In this document: in pieces, positions 50,300 through 62,624 of the stretch
Numbering within the stretch: the first letter of the stretch is position 1
Layout: each line of letters starts with the position of its first letter
Assembly (NCBI GenBank): GCA_024291935.2
Contig: CM044311.1
Location: 22,591,001-22,655,000 of the forward strand
DNA: 64,000 nt
Source of the DNA: Okapia johnstoni
Taxonomy: Eukaryota > Chordata > Mammalia > Artiodactyla > Giraffidae
Reading direction: 5' to 3'
Notes under the pieces: generated by a model
Told to the model about the DNA's origin: nothing
What the model saw: only the letters and a program-made list of their open reading frames with translations
Databases searched by the model: none
Made by a program: the position numbers and the translations under genes

Positions 50300-51071
50300 T
50301 GATAAATATCAACAGCCTCAGATGTGCAGATACCACTCCAATGGCAGAAATGAAAAGGAACTAAAGAGCCTCTTGATGAGTGTGAAAAAGGAGACTGACA
50401 AAGTTGGCTTAAAACTCAACATTCAAAAACCTAAGATCATAGCATCCGGTCCCATCACTTCATGGCAAACAGAAGGGGAAAAGTTCTTGGGCTCCAAAAT
50501 CACTGTGGACAGTAACCGTAGCCATGAAGTTAAAAGACTCTTGCTCCCTGGAAAGAAAGCTCTGACAAACTTAGACAACTTATTAAAAATCAGAGACATC
50601 TCTTTGCCAACAGAGGTCTATACAGTCAAAGCTATGGTTTTTACAGTAGTCATGAATGAATGTGAGAGTAGGACCATAAAGAAAGCTGAGTGCTGAACAA
50701 TTAGTGCTTTTTTGAATTGTGGTGCTGGAGAAGACTCTTGAGAGTCCATTGGACAGAAAGAAGATCAAACCCATCAATCCTAAAGTGAATCAGTCCTGAA
50801 TATTCATTGGAAGGACTGATGCTGAAGCTGAATCCCCAATACTTTGACCACCTGATGCAGAGAGTCTACTCATTAGAAAAGACTCTGATATTGGGAAAGA
50901 TTGAAGGCAGGAGGAGAAGGGGATAACAGAGGATAAGATGGTTGGATGACATTACCAACTCAATGGACATGAGTTTGAGCAAACTCCAGAGACTGTGAAC
51001 AACAGGAAACCTGGTGTACTGAAGTTCATGGGGTTGTAAGATTTGGACAAAACTTAGCAACTGGACAACAA
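50300..51071 (+). mobile_element. BovB LINE 3' fragment
   Basis: Plus-strand copy beginning at the RT YADD region (here altered to a C-ADT-like reading at about 50318-50335) and ending TTAGCAACTGGACAACAA. The frame at 50322-50696 carries ELKSLLMSVKKETDKVGLKL. Confidence 0.88.
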
Positions 51072-51205
51072 TACCAATTATATAGTTCGTAACATTAATT
51101 TGGCTACTGCTTATATACAGGTGTTTATTTCAAAGGTAATTTTAAAATAGCGCTGTCTAGCTTTCTTGTGACTAAGAAATGTATGAATATGTTAACTCAC
51201 AGTGT

Positions 51206-51422
51206 GTGCGTGCTATGTTGCTTCAGTCATATCTGGCTCTGTGCAACCCTACGGACTGTAACCTGCCAGGCTCCTCTGTCCATAGAACTCTCTATATAAG
51301 AATACTGGAGTGGAATTCCATGCCCTCCTTCAGGGGATCTTCCCAACCTAGGTATTGAATAGAGTCTTATGTCTCCTGCATTAGCAGGCAGATTTGTTAC
51401 CACTAATGCCACCTGGGAAGGC
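51206..51422 (-). mobile_element. Bov-tA SINE
   Basis: Minus-strand copy from GTGCGTGCTATGTTGCTTC to CCACCTGGGAAGGCC, with AACTCA on both sides as a possible short duplication. Confidence 0.88.
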
Positions 51423-51462
51423 CAACTCATAGAACTTTGCTCTAATCTTGACAGGTTAGTTC

Positions 51463-51646
51463 CTTTTTTTTTATAAATAAATTTATTTATTTTAGTTGGG
51501 GGCTAATTACTTTACAATATTGTAGTGGTTTTTGCCATACATTGACATGAATCAGCCATGGGTTTACATGTGTTCCCCATCCTGAACCCCTCTCTGACCT
51601 CCCTCCTCATCCTATACCTCTGGGTCGTCCCATTGCCCCAGCCCCA
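51463..51646 (-). mobile_element. Ruminant L1 3' end with target-site duplication
   Basis: Reverse-oriented L1 3'UTR beginning with its T-rich tail. It is flanked by 12-bp ACAGGTTAGTTC at 51451-51462 and 51647-51658. Confidence 0.9.
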
Positions 51647-52188
51647 ACAGGTTAGTTCTTGTATTAAAAAAAAAAAGCCCAAAGTTAGTGGAAGTTACCA
51701 GCTGACATCTCAATAAAGAACAAATTTCATCCCCAAATGGGAATATTTACTAATATCTTAAAATACAATTGCATTTTAAAACATTTCTTAATTTTATTTT
51801 TATTTAAAATGTATTTACTATATAATTGTTACATCAGAAAAATTCACAGGAATTTCCCAAATAGAGCTTAATATTCAACTCCCTATTATGATATTGATAA
51901 ATTAATTCACTTGTTATCTGTTTCCAAATAATTGTTGAAACATTACGATATGAAAATATATTACATTGCTTCCATCATTGCTTTTTCCAACATATACTGG
52001 GGGTTGCCAATTTGAGTATGTGTCTTCAAATTTGAACCTGATAATCACAGTTTATAGATATCATGTTATATTTGATATGTATTTTTCCTGAGTATATACT
52101 GCCTCTAATAAAAAATATTCTAGAATATAATGAAGACTAAGGGGATTTTGTTAATAAAAACATCATACATAGGTTATAGCTATGTATT

Positions 52189-52226
52189 TACTAAACATAA
52201 CTGCCAATACTAAACATAACTGCCAA
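52189..52226 (+). repeat. Tandem duplication, two 19-bp units
   Basis: TACTAAACATAACTGCCAA occurs twice without interruption and without mismatch. Confidence 0.93.
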
Positions 52227-52369
52227 AAATATCTTCCATATTCTAAAAATGTCAAATATGAATACTGATGTGTTTGCCATTCTGTTCTTTCTCAACAGCA
52301 AAATTTTAATTTTGATTCTTTCATGTGTATATATATATAATGTTCATGTATATGAATATATGTGAATAT

Positions 52370-52585
52370 ATTGTTCAGTCACTAAGTCATGTCCTACTGT
52401 TGAGATCCCATGGACTGCAGCTCACCCTGTTTCCCTATCCTTTACTGTTTCCTGGAGTTTGTTCAAACTGATGTCTGTTGAGTCGATGATGGCATCCAGT
52501 CATCTCATTTTCTATCACCCCCTTCTCCTGCTGCTCTGTCCTTCCCAGCATCAGGGTCTTTTCCAAAAGTTGGCTCTTTGCATAT
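52370..52585 (-). mobile_element. BovB LINE 3' terminal fragment
   Basis: Short minus-strand 3' end of BovB (TTGTTCAGTCACTAAGTCATG onward). A plus-strand Bov-tA has inserted immediately to its right. Confidence 0.82.
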
Positions 52586-52606
52586 ATGAATATATATTCA
52601 CTCTAT

Positions 52607-52818
52607 GTGTCTTCCCTGGTGGCTCTGAGGGTAAAGCGTCTGCCTGGAATGCAGGAGACCAGGGTTCGATCCCTGGGTTGGGAAGACTCCCTGGAGAAGG
52701 AAATGGCAACCCACTCCAGTATTCTTGCCTGGAGAATCCCATGGACGGAGGAGCCTCGTAGGCTACAATCCACGGGATCGCAAAGAGTCAGAGACAACTG
52801 AGCGACTTCACTTTCACT
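52607..52818 (+). mobile_element. Bov-tA SINE with target-site duplication
   Basis: Plus-strand, well conserved copy flanked by TTCACTCTAT at 52597-52606 and 52819-52828. Confidence 0.95.
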
Positions 52819-53680
52819 TTCACTCTATACTGGACACATATATACATCACTTTAGGGAAATTTTCAGTTCTATTTATCAAAACATAGGTATTCAAAATTC
52901 AATTGTAAGAAACCTTAATTTTCATTTAAAAAAATTAAGTCACCGCACAATATGAAATATGCTTTATAGTTTAAAAAATCAGTATTGTATTTTTCCTTAT
53001 TTTCTCAAGAGAGCAATACTCACCTTTAATTCTGACAGCATTGTGTCATCATATATTGTACTTGATCCCTTAAATAATGCCTCTATTTTTATTTAAATGT
53101 CTATATTAGATGTTACCTCTAAAGGATGATCCAATTCTGTTTCGCTACAAAACTTACTCCTACAAAATCAGTTTAAAGTTCAGTATACTTTATCAAATGT
53201 TGAAAGTAATTTGCACTTTGTTTATGCTTTGGCTTAATTTGGTGTGATATTTTAACTATCAGTCATTTCAAACACTGCCATGGTAAGGTGCCTTGCAAAA
53301 AGAAACATTAAAATTTTTCTAAATATTAATGATTGAACCGATTGCACATCTCTACTCAGAATAATGTAACAGTTTATGTCTACTGATACTAAGCCATTAG
53401 CAAATGTTGGAGATAGTTGTTTAGGTAGAAAAGTTTTGTCCCCTGGCTATTCCTCAAGATCTTATTTTGAGCTTGTGGAAAAGAATCAGACGCCTAAGGC
53501 TTCCTCTTAAAGATTCTGAATGTTCACCTCTGGGAAGGGTAGCCACTGCACTAATTATCCAGAATTATTACTGTGTGTCTGCTTTATGCTAAGCAATTTT
53601 TAAACGTGGGGAATTCCTGCCAACAGGCAATCCTTTCTAGTGTCTCCGGCAGATACAAAAATAAATAACTACCGCAAGGC

Positions 53681-53700
53681 TTAGCAATTGAACAACAAAA
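53681..53700 (+). mobile_element. 20-bp ultra-truncated Bov-tA/BovB tail insertion
   Basis: The 20 bases TTAGCAATTGAACAACAAAA match the extreme 3' end seen in several Bov-derived elements here. They sit between perfect 11-bp copies of TACCGCAAGGC (53670-53680 and 53701-53711), as expected of target-primed insertion with almost complete 5' truncation. Confidence 0.75.
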
Positions 53701-53991
53701 TACCGCAAGGCAAAACACAGTTCAGCGGAAGTGGAATAGGTAAGGTTACTGTCTCAAAAGGTATTAGCAATGACCCCAGTTACGAAGTGCGGGGGATCCA
53801 CATGGAAAGCTTCGCCAAAGAGGATGAACTTTAACCTCCAATATCTGCAAACATATCAAGTGCATAGAGCACAGTTTGTCAAAAGTTTTACAAAAAGAAT
53901 CTGGACATACATACACACAATAGTGGATGAACTATTTACACTGGAACACAGAATTTTGCAGTTGTTGTTTACAAGCAAAATACTGTATCCT

Positions 53992-55217
53992 TTAAGCTAG
54001 GCTTCAACAGTACATGAACCAAGAACTTCCAGTTATACAAGCTGAATTTAGGAAAGGCAGAGGAACTAGAGATCAAATTGCCAATATCCATTGGATCACA
54101 GAAAAAGCAAGAGAATTACAGAAAAAAAAATCTATTTCTGCCTCATTGACAGCATGAAAGCCTCTGTGTGAACTAAAATGAACTGTGGAAAATTCTTAAA
54201 GAGATGGGAATACCAGACTACCTTACCTGCCTCCCGAGAAATCTGTATACAGTTCAAGAAGCAAGTTAGAACTGGACATGGAAAAATGGATGGTTCAAAA
54301 TTGAAAAAGGAGTGTGTCAAGGCTGCATGTTGTCCCCCTGCTTATTTAACTTATATGTAGAATACATCATGCAAAATGCTGGGCTGGATGAATCATACAC
54401 TGGAATCAAGATTGGTGGGAGAAATACCAATAAACTCAGATATGCAGATGACACCACCCTTATGGCAGAAAGTGAAGAGGAACTAAAGAGCCTCCTGCTG
54501 AAGCTGAAAGGAAAGTGAAAAAGCTGGCTTAAAACTTAACATTCAAAAAAAAAAACCTAAGATCATCACATCTAGCCCCATCACTTCATGGCAGGTAGGT
54601 GGGGAAACAATCGAAACAGTGACACTTTATTTTGGGGGGCTCCAAAATCAGTGCAGACAGTGACTTTAGCCATGAAATTAAAAGACACTTGCTCCTTGGA
54701 AAAAAAAAGCTGTGACAAACCTAGACAGCATATTAAAAAGCAGAGACATCACTTTACACATAAAGGTCTGTATAGTCAAAGCTATGTTTTTTCCAGTAGT
54801 TATGTATGGATGTGAGAGCTGAGCCATAAAGAAGGCTGAGCACCAAAGAACTGATGCTTTTGAACTATGATGCTGGAGAAGACTCCTGAGCGTCCCTTGG
54901 ATATCAAGGAGATCAAACCAGTCAATCCTACAGGAAATCAACACTGAATATTCCTTTGAAGGAATGATGCTGAAGCTGAAGCTCCAAGACTTTGGCTATC
55001 TGACACGACGTGCAGAATCTTTGGAAAAGACCCTCTTGCTGGGAGAGATTGAGGGGAGGAGAAGAAGGGATCAACAGAGGGTGAGATGGTTGGATGGCAT
55101 CTGACTCGATGGAATGAATTTCAGCAAACTCCGGGAGACTGAAGAACAGGGAAGCCTGGCAGGCCGCCGTTCATGGGGCTCAAAGCGTCTGACACAACTG
55201 AATGACTGAAAAACAAC
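53992..55217 (+). mobile_element. BovB LINE 3' fragment
   Basis: Plus-strand copy from the middle of the RT to the 3' tail. The frame at 54312-54518 reads CMLSPCLFNLYVEYIMQNAG and the intact catalytic string LRYADDTTLMAESEEELKS. Other frames are broken by indels, including an A-run expansion near 54546. Confidence 0.9.
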
Positions 55218-55436
55218 AGACAGCCGTATTGGAAGTAGCCTCAGGCTTGCCATTGAATTGAAGTTCCAATTCTGCCAGATAGAAAAGACGTAACCTTCGG
55301 TTTCTGTTTATTAATTTGGACTTTAGGTTTTCTTTCCTTTCTTTCGTACTTTATTTATAGAATTATTGAACTGAACTGGTTTCCTTAATCTCTGGGAGTC
55401 CACAAACATAGAAAACATGAACCTAGGACAAATTTG

Positions 55437-55623
55437 AGCGTTGGGATGACACAGAGGGATGGGAAGGGGAGGGAGGTGGGAGGAGGGTTCGGGAGGGGGA
55501 GCACATGTGAACCCATGGCTGATTCATGTCAATGTATGGCAAAAACTACTACAATATTGTAAAGTAATTAGCCCCCCAACTAAAATAAATAAATAAAAAA
55601 ATAAAAAATAAAAAAATAAAATG
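55437..55623 (+). mobile_element. Ruminant L1 3' end
   Basis: L1 3'UTR with GGGATGACACAGAGGGATGG, AATGTATGGCAAAAACTACT and a long A-rich tail (AAATAAATAAAAAAATAAAA). No clear target-site duplication was found. Confidence 0.83.
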
Positions 55624-55727
55624 TAGAGGAGAGTTTTAATATTTAACACACATTGGTAAATATTACCTTTGACAGTGAACCATATAAAAGCTAACATTCG
55701 CTTTTGGCTAGAATTGTATAAACCTCT

Positions 55728-55925
55728 TCCCTGGTGGCTCAGATGGCAAAGCATCTGCCTTTAATGTGGGAGACATGGGTTTGATCCCTGGGTCGGGAAG
55801 ATGCCCTGTAGAAAGAACTGGCAACCCACTCCAGTACTCTTGCCTGGAAAATCCCATGGACGGAGGAGCCTGGTAGACTACAGTCCATTGGGCAGCAGAG
55901 TCAGACACGACTGAACGGCTTCACT
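55728..55925 (+). mobile_element. Bov-tA SINE
   Basis: Plus-strand copy from CTTCCCTGGTGGCTCAGATG to ACTGAACGGCTTCACTT. Confidence 0.93.
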
Positions 55926-56454
55926 TGGTTATGCTAACTATTCTTGTTTCTAAAAGCCTCTGGTAGTTTAATATATACCTATTATACATATATTTATATA
56001 TACATGTATTCACATATATACATTATATAGAGAGACTACATTGAATATAAATACATATTCATGAATATATAATGAAAATGAAGACTAATCTTGCTTTCAT
56101 AAATACCAATTTAATAAGTTAATATCTTAAAAATCACAGAATTCACAAGAGAAAATAATACAAGAAGTCCTAGGTGGCAATGGCAATGATATTGAAAAAT
56201 AGATTATCTTTAGGCTTTCATATCTTCTACTATATGGTTACATGATTAATAAAAATCTACATATTACTTCATAGACTGTAAGAAGGAGATTTTGTAAAAT
56301 TGGATGTAAAAGGAATACAGATTTTTAAAAAATCAAGGAACTATGTTCTCCTAGCTATTATCACAATGAAAAGATGTAAGGAGACATTATTTGGATTTAA
56401 TTAAATGGCAGCTGTTTAGATCAAAGTATTTCGACAGCACTTATACCCATTAAC

Positions 56455-56602
56455 TTCACTTGCTCAGTCATGTCTCTTTGAGACCCCATGGACTGCAGCA
56501 TGCCAGGCTTCCCTGTCCATCACCAACTCCCGGAGCTTGCTCAAATTCATGTCCATCAAGTCGGTGATGCCATCCAACCATCTCATCTTCTGTCATCCAT
56601 TA
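56455..56602 (-). mobile_element. BovB LINE 3' terminal fragment
   Basis: About 150 bp of the BovB 3' end in minus orientation, recognisable by GACTGCAGCATGCCAGGCTT and GTGATGCCATCCAACCATCT. What follows to 56790 is not recognised. Confidence 0.85.
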
Positions 56603-56791
56603 CCTGGACTGAATCTCTTATTTAAAGTTGCCAGCCTAAAAAGAAACTGCAAAACTTGCGAGGATCTGAATTTGTTACTTCTTCAAAGTTGGAATCAGAA
56701 AACTCATATTCTAGGCATAACAGGAGGCATCAAAGCAACTTTTAAGACCGCTTCAGACTTGATGTTGAGTGTTTTGATGACTGCCCTGTCT

Positions 56792-56897
56792 TTTTTATTC
56801 CTTTCTTTTCCTTTCCTTTACTCTCCTCTCCTTTCCTTTCTTTCCCTTTCCATTTGTCTCCTTCACCTCTCTCCCTGCCTCTCTCTCTCCCCTTATT
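56792..56897 (+). repeat. Pyrimidine tract
   Basis: About 100 bp of almost pure C/T (TTTCCTTTCC and CTCTCTCTCC units). The open frame across it is a composition artefact. Confidence 0.88.
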
Positions 56898-57012
56898 GAC
56901 TTCCCTTGTGGTTCAGCTGGTAAAGAATCCACCAGCAATGAAGGAGACCTGGCTTTGATTCCTGGGTTGAGAAGATACTCTGGAGAATGGAAAGGCTACC
57001 CACTCCAGTATT
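56897..57012 (+). mobile_element. Bov-tA SINE fragment
   Basis: Head half of a plus-strand SINE (GACTTCCCTTGTGGTTCAGC) that stops after CCCACTCCAGTATTA, so it lacks its 3' half. Confidence 0.85.
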
Positions 57013-57312
57013 AGCTGAACACACAATACAGTCATCACTGTACCTGACAATTACTTGCTTAACACAAGAATTTCGCTTTCTCTGTCATTTCCTCTCAGTC
57101 TCTGAAGTCATTTTTTTTCCCCCTGAACACGTATTTTTGGTGATTGGTACCTGTAACCTGATTTTAGTCTCACTTCTTGCTGAGTGCTAGCTGGATTCTT
57201 GAATTCTGCCTCCTCCTGGGAAAGCCAGACTGATCACAAAACACAACCCAGATTATGAGAAAGAAATATATAAAGCTTTGTCTTGAATTTTGAGAGCCTC
57301 ATGATTAATTGA

Positions 57313-57492
57313 GCTCCCCATAGCTCGGTCGTTAACGATTTTGCCTGCAATGCAGGTAATCCCAGTTTGATTCCTGGGTTGGAGAAGGGAAAGGCTACCC
57401 ACTCCAGTATTCTGGCCTGGAGAATTCCATGGACTCTATAGTCCATGGGGTTGCAAAGAGTTGGATATGACTGAGCAACTTTCACTTTCACT
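57313..57492 (+). mobile_element. Bov-tA SINE with target-site duplication
   Basis: Plus-strand copy flanked by perfect 14-bp TCATGATTAATTGA at 57299-57312 and 57493-57506. Confidence 0.95.
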
Positions 57493-57660
57493 TCATGATT
57501 AATTGAATAGGGCAACTCACTAGACAACCTCACTATATGTAATACTCTCCATTTTGTGAATAAAAAGCTTATTAGGGTAAGCTTTACAAACAATGAAAAA
57601 CAAATTAAGTCTTTTAAAATCGTATTGTTGGGATAATATATATTGTCCCTGTAAAACAAC

Positions 57661-57794
57661 AAAACTGTTGCTGCTAGTGTGTGTGGTTCTTAAAATATTA
57701 AATAAAATATTAAATTAAAGAAAAGAAAAATTTGAAAATTTTATATCATGAATATTAGATTTTAAGAACCACATATACTAGCAACAACAATTTT
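57661..57794. repeat. Imperfect inverted repeat (hairpin)
   Basis: Arms 57661-57700 and 57751-57794 are mutually reverse complementary over about 36 bp with four differences, all transitions, around an AT-rich loop of about 50 bases. Key shared string: GTGGTTCTTAAAAT. Confidence 0.85.
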
Positions 57795-57849
57795 ATTGTG
57801 TAACAGAATATTCTATTTCAAAAGCTTTCCTCACCATAAATCACAGTAT

Positions 57850-58355
57850 ATAAAGATATCATTTGCTTTTCTCCATGCCACTATTTTATCCCAGGTCAAG
57901 GCCATATTCATTACCTAGTGAATTTTAGAAGCCCTGTTCCAACTGGCTTACTAGCCTACTGGCTTCTATTTCAAGATAATGTTACTATGCTGCTTAAACC
58001 TTTCTAAAAGTTCTCGTCATACCTCTTAAGTCAAAAACTTCTTGATGATGTACCAAGTTCAACATTACTGGCCTGTACCTACTTCTGTAACCTTGTATCC
58101 ATCAGGTTAACTGTATCCCTTAAACTCTAACCATCCATAAGTCTTTCAGGCTTTCTGCCTTTTGTACTATCAGTCCCATCTGTCTAATCACTTTCTTATA
58201 TATTTCATCTCAATGCAGTTATATGTCTTCATCCTACCTAATTAAAATGTAAGTTCCATGACAGTAAAGATAATATTGCTTTTTGCTGTACAGCACCTGA
58301 ATTTATATCTGACACTCAGTAGGTACTCAGTAAGTAATATTTAATTGAATTAATT
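57850..58355 (+). mobile_element. L2 LINE 3' end
   Basis: Ancient mammalian L2, recognised by TAAGTTCCATGACAGTAAAG and GACACTCAGTAGGTACTCAG near its 3' end. Upstream sequence is more degenerate. Confidence 0.75.
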
Positions 58356-58989
58356 AAAACCCAGGACAAGTATGTATGTTTAGACAGTAGCACTCCATTT
58401 AACAAAGGAAGAAGATGTTTGCTTGACTTTCCTAAAATCACAGAACTTAGTACTTTAATCCTCTGTTAAGTCTATAGTAATACATTGCTTTTCACAGATT
58501 TTTATTGCCTATTTTGTGAAGAAGTCAGCCCTTTAAATAAGCTAATAATTAACTGCACATTTTTAAAGAATAATCTAAAATACCTTGACTCTTTTTTTCA
58601 GTGATTGAATTTTCTCATTTGATTTATGCTGAGGGAAACTACCAAGGGAATAAAGACTTAATATATCCTTTGGCACGTGTAGAGGGTAATTCAATTAATA
58701 ATTTCATATATCTGGTTCTACTGTATGTTCACTCAATGCAGAATCAGCTATGGAAATTAACTGGATTCAATTCATGGTATCATGGGAATTCTAATGGATC
58801 CATGGAATACTAAATTAGATGTATGCTTATTGCAACTAACCATAGCACTGGGTGTGCATTTGCTGTGCTAAATTTAAGCCATCAAGTTATGCATAAATCT
58901 CAGCATATTTTATAACTCAGGAGTCATAAGCATCATTTATATTAAGATATCTGTGACTTTTTAGCATATGCTCTGTTCTAATTTGACTG

Positions 58990-59035
58990 TTGTGTCCAAG
59001 GAGTCAGACACAACTGAGCAATAAACAACAACAGT
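58990..59035 (+). mobile_element. Bov-tA/BovB tail fragment
   Basis: About 45 bp (GGAGTCAGACACAACTGAGC then AATAAACAACAACAG), a strongly truncated 3' end. Confidence 0.75.
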
Positions 59036-60054
59036 GATTGAATATAAGAAAATTTTGATCATAAGTAAGATGAATTAATCCTCTTTCTACTATTACTATT
59101 CTTTCTCTTGTTCACGTCTGTCTCCTCCTTAAATCATACATGCAAATATTAATAAGTATTATACTACCTGTGGCTAGTCTGTTCCCTATTGCTGCTTTAT
59201 ATAATTGGTCTCCAGAAAAGGCTACACCATTTTAGATTATATTATTATTATTATGCACAATTTCACATATAAATCTAGGATAGAAGCTTAAGTGAATCTC
59301 ATAAGAATTTCTGAGTAATCAAAGGAAGGAAGACTGGTCATACAGATATAGCAGTGTTAAAGTAGCTTACAAATAACAATGATATTAATTTCCTCAGCAT
59401 CTGATTTAGCGGTAGCACATTCTGTAACTTAGGTAATTTGTGTTTATTGATGTCAAACAAATTTAAAGTTTGTCAACATTACCAGAATTGAAAAGAAGAC
59501 TATCAAGTTATGTGCAAACTCTTTATCTGGTGACTTACTTTGATGTCTAGTTTGTTGATTTTATATGTGGTTAAAGATAGCTCCAAAGTGTAATTCACTT
59601 CTTAAACTCGCTAGGTAAATCAAACCCTGAGGACTTTAAAAAAATTAAAAGCAAATGAAAACATTTCCGCTCTTACATCTTAAAACCTTGGTCATGAATT
59701 CTAGAATGCTTCTCATTTGATACATAATGGAATAACTGGGTCACAAAAAAGAAAACAACGAGGAAAAACTCAGAATTGTTGCCATCATCATCATCGTTCT
59801 AATAAAAACAACATGAAATAATGATGATGATAATGGTTAAAATGGTGCATATGACCTGCCATTCACTATTTTAAATATGTTATACAATTAGCAAATTTAA
59901 CTGCAATTACATCACATTATGACTTATTATTAGCACCATTTAACTTCTGTATTTATCCCCTTTTAACTGAAATACTGAAAAGTTGGGAATTATAAAATCC
60001 TTTTCTACACCCCTTTAAGTCTCTTAATTGAAAACTGAAAATTGGTAACAAGTT

Positions 60055-60709
60055 GTGGCCCCATCACTTCATGGGAAATAGACGGGGAAACAGTGGAAAA
60101 GTGTCAGACTTCAGTTTTTTGGGCTCCAAAATCACTGCAGATGGTGATCGCAGCATGAAATTAAAAGACATTTACTCCTTGGAAGGAAAGTTATGACCAA
60201 CCTAGATAGCATATTAAAAAGCAGAGACATTATTTTGCCAAAAAAGGTCTGTCTAGTCAAGGCTATGGTTTTTCCAGTAGTCATGTATGGATGTGAGAGT
60301 TGCACTGTGAAGAAAGCTGAGCGCAGAAGAATTGATGCTTTTGAACTGTGTTGTTGGAGAAGACTCTTGAGAGTCCCTTGGACTGCAAGGAGATCCAACC
60401 AGTCCATCCTAAAGGAGATCAATCCTGAATATTCATTGGAAGGACTGATGTTGAAGCTGAATCTCCAATTTTGGCCACCTGATGTGAAGAGCTGACTCAT
60501 TTGAAAAGACCCTGATGCTGGGAAAGATTGAAGGCAGGAGGAGAAGGGGACGACAGAGGATGAGATGGTTGGATGGCATCACTGACTCAATGGACATGAG
60601 TTTGAGTAAATTCTGGGAGTTGGTGATGGACAAGGAGGCCTGGCGTGCTGCAGTCCATGGGGTCACAAAGAGTCAGACACAACTTCTCAACTGAACTGAA
60701 CTGAATTGG
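60055..60709 (+). mobile_element. BovB LINE 3' fragment
   Basis: Plus-strand 3' end with a long open frame at 60193-60495 ([36 protein letters not shown]) and an ACTGAACTGAACTGAA tail. It is close to the family sequence and probably fairly young. Confidence 0.92.
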
Positions 60710-60943
60710 ACCTCAAAATATATTTTAGTAGGCCCAAGAAAACAAAATGTCCCTAAACAAAGAGGATTGTCATTGAATTATTAGTATTTGTATATAACAA
60801 GAACTCTTTGAAATTCTGTTTATGAAGTATTTCGAGATAACAATAGTGCTAAAAATAATCATTTCAAGAGGTTATTTACTCTTATTAAGACTTCATCTTC
60901 ATCACAGGGGCAGAAACAGTTTGTCAGTAATACTAAAGGAGAG

Positions 60944-61146
60944 TATGATCCCCTGGTGGCTCAGATGGTAAAGCGTCTGTCTACAATGTGGGCGATCTGG
61001 GTTCGACCCCTGGGTTGGGAAGATCCTCTGGAGAAGGCAATGGCAACCCACTCCAGTGCTCTTGCCTGGAAAATCCCATGGACGGAGGAGCGTGGTAGGC
61101 TACAGTCCATGGGGTTGCAAAGAGTTGGACATGACTGAGCGACTTC
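60944..61146 (+). mobile_element. Bov-tA SINE with target-site duplication
   Basis: Plus-strand copy flanked by 12-bp ACTAAAGGAGAG at 60932-60943 and 61147-61158. Confidence 0.95.
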
Positions 61147-62267
61147 ACTAAAGGAGAGAGGACATTTTACTCCAGATGACCATATAAATATATCCCACAA
61201 AATAAAGGGGTATATTTAAATAAATAGAGTAAATCAAATGAGCCTTGTAGGCTTTAAAATTATATAGATACTGAATCATTATTATCTGATTCTCGGGTTC
61301 CACTTCTTTAAGATACCATGATAATTTCACTTTTCTAAGAGGATTTTTTTTCTCTATTACTTCTCAGTTGTATAATCTCTATGATACATATTTAATTATA
61401 TGTGCATTAAATTATGTCATGTTTTCTAAGCAGTTTCACATAAGTAGATCCCAGCTTCCCAGATATTTTGCAATATTTTGTGCTCTTTCAAGCTTTTCAC
61501 ATCTTTGATAAACAATGTTAATACACTGCTTCTAGTGTTACACAATAATTATTATGAAACCAAGTATTATGATGTTTCTTAAATGAAGATACACAAACAT
61601 TATTTCCTTCTTTAATGTCTTTAAAACAACCTATTGTAAAGTATGTTTGTTTTTCTTATTCTATATGTGATGATTGCATAAGCAGGTCTAAAGCAACTTA
61701 GAGAAGTGTGTTAACATACCTATTCTCAAAACCGAAATACTGTTTTAAAATTAACTACCTGAAATTTCACTCATAGGCATGAACCTCTGATATAGCTTGT
61801 TTTACTCAGTCAATATTCTCTCCAGAAGCCCTCCAAGTATAATAGGAGTGCATTTCCCTGCTGGATGGATGTTAGAATTAACCACATGACTTTTTCAATG
61901 TGAGGAGCAAATGCTTGAAATCTGCTTTCTTTTTTGAGTTGTGCTCTTGTGCTTCTGCCATCACTATAGTATAGTTCCCTCCCTGTAGTTGCCACCTCTT
62001 ACGTCTGGTTTCAGGTGTTACTGGACACCTAATATGGAGTTAAGTGTCGTTGCTTGCAGCAGAGTTCCCTATTCAGGGTCAGCTGGTTCCAGTTGAGCAA
62101 GAAAATTATTAATTCATGTCACTGAGTTTTGGAGTGTTTACTATGTATACGTACTGTGACATTAGCTGATGATGTATCTAACCTCATGGCTTTATTTTTT
62201 TTCTCCTGAGCCATTTTCATTGATTCTTGTATATTTTGCTACTTTGTTTTATCATTGGTTTTCATTG

Positions 62268-62394
62268 CTCGAATGGAAGGTCCATACAGTCTACTGTATT
62301 TTTGTTTATTACAATTCTACATTATCAACACCTGTAAAAGTGCTTGGTGTGTAGTACATGCCTGATAAATATTATTGAATAAAAGAATGTAATT
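62268..62394 (+). mobile_element. L2 LINE 3' end fragment
   Basis: TGGAAGGTCCATACAG, GTGCTTGGTGTGTAGTACAT and a GATAAATATTATTGAATAAA end match the L2 terminus. Confidence 0.68.
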
Positions 62395-62424
62395 AAAATG
62401 TGAACCTTAGTATGCTTAAACTCA

Positions 62425-62624
62425 GTGGCTCAGTGGTAAAGAACCCACCTGATTAGGCAGGAGACCTGGGTTCAATCCTTAGGTTGGGAAGATACCCTGG
62501 AGGAAGGAAATGGCAATCCACTCCAATATTCTTCCCTGGGAAATCCCAGGGACAGATGAGCCTGGCCAGCTACTGTCCATTGGGTCTCAAAAGGGCAGAC
62601 ATGCTCAGCAACTAAACAACAACA
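62425..62624 (+). mobile_element. Bov-tA SINE with target-site duplication
   Basis: Plus-strand copy flanked by ATGCTTAAACTCA at 62412-62424 and ATGCTTAAATTCA at 62625-62637, a 13-bp duplication with one change. Confidence 0.92.

Noticed and set aside
52459..52801. Overlapping frames on both strands suggesting a gene
   Set aside because: They are produced by a BovB 3' end and a well conserved Bov-tA SINE.
56537..56899. 120-codon plus-strand frame with a hydrophobic tail
   Set aside because: It starts in a BovB fragment and its hydrophobic end is produced by a pyrimidine tract.
60961..61020. tRNA-like sequence with A and B box character
   Set aside because: It is the tRNA-derived head of a Bov-tA SINE; the same string recurs across the window, so no tRNA gene is called.
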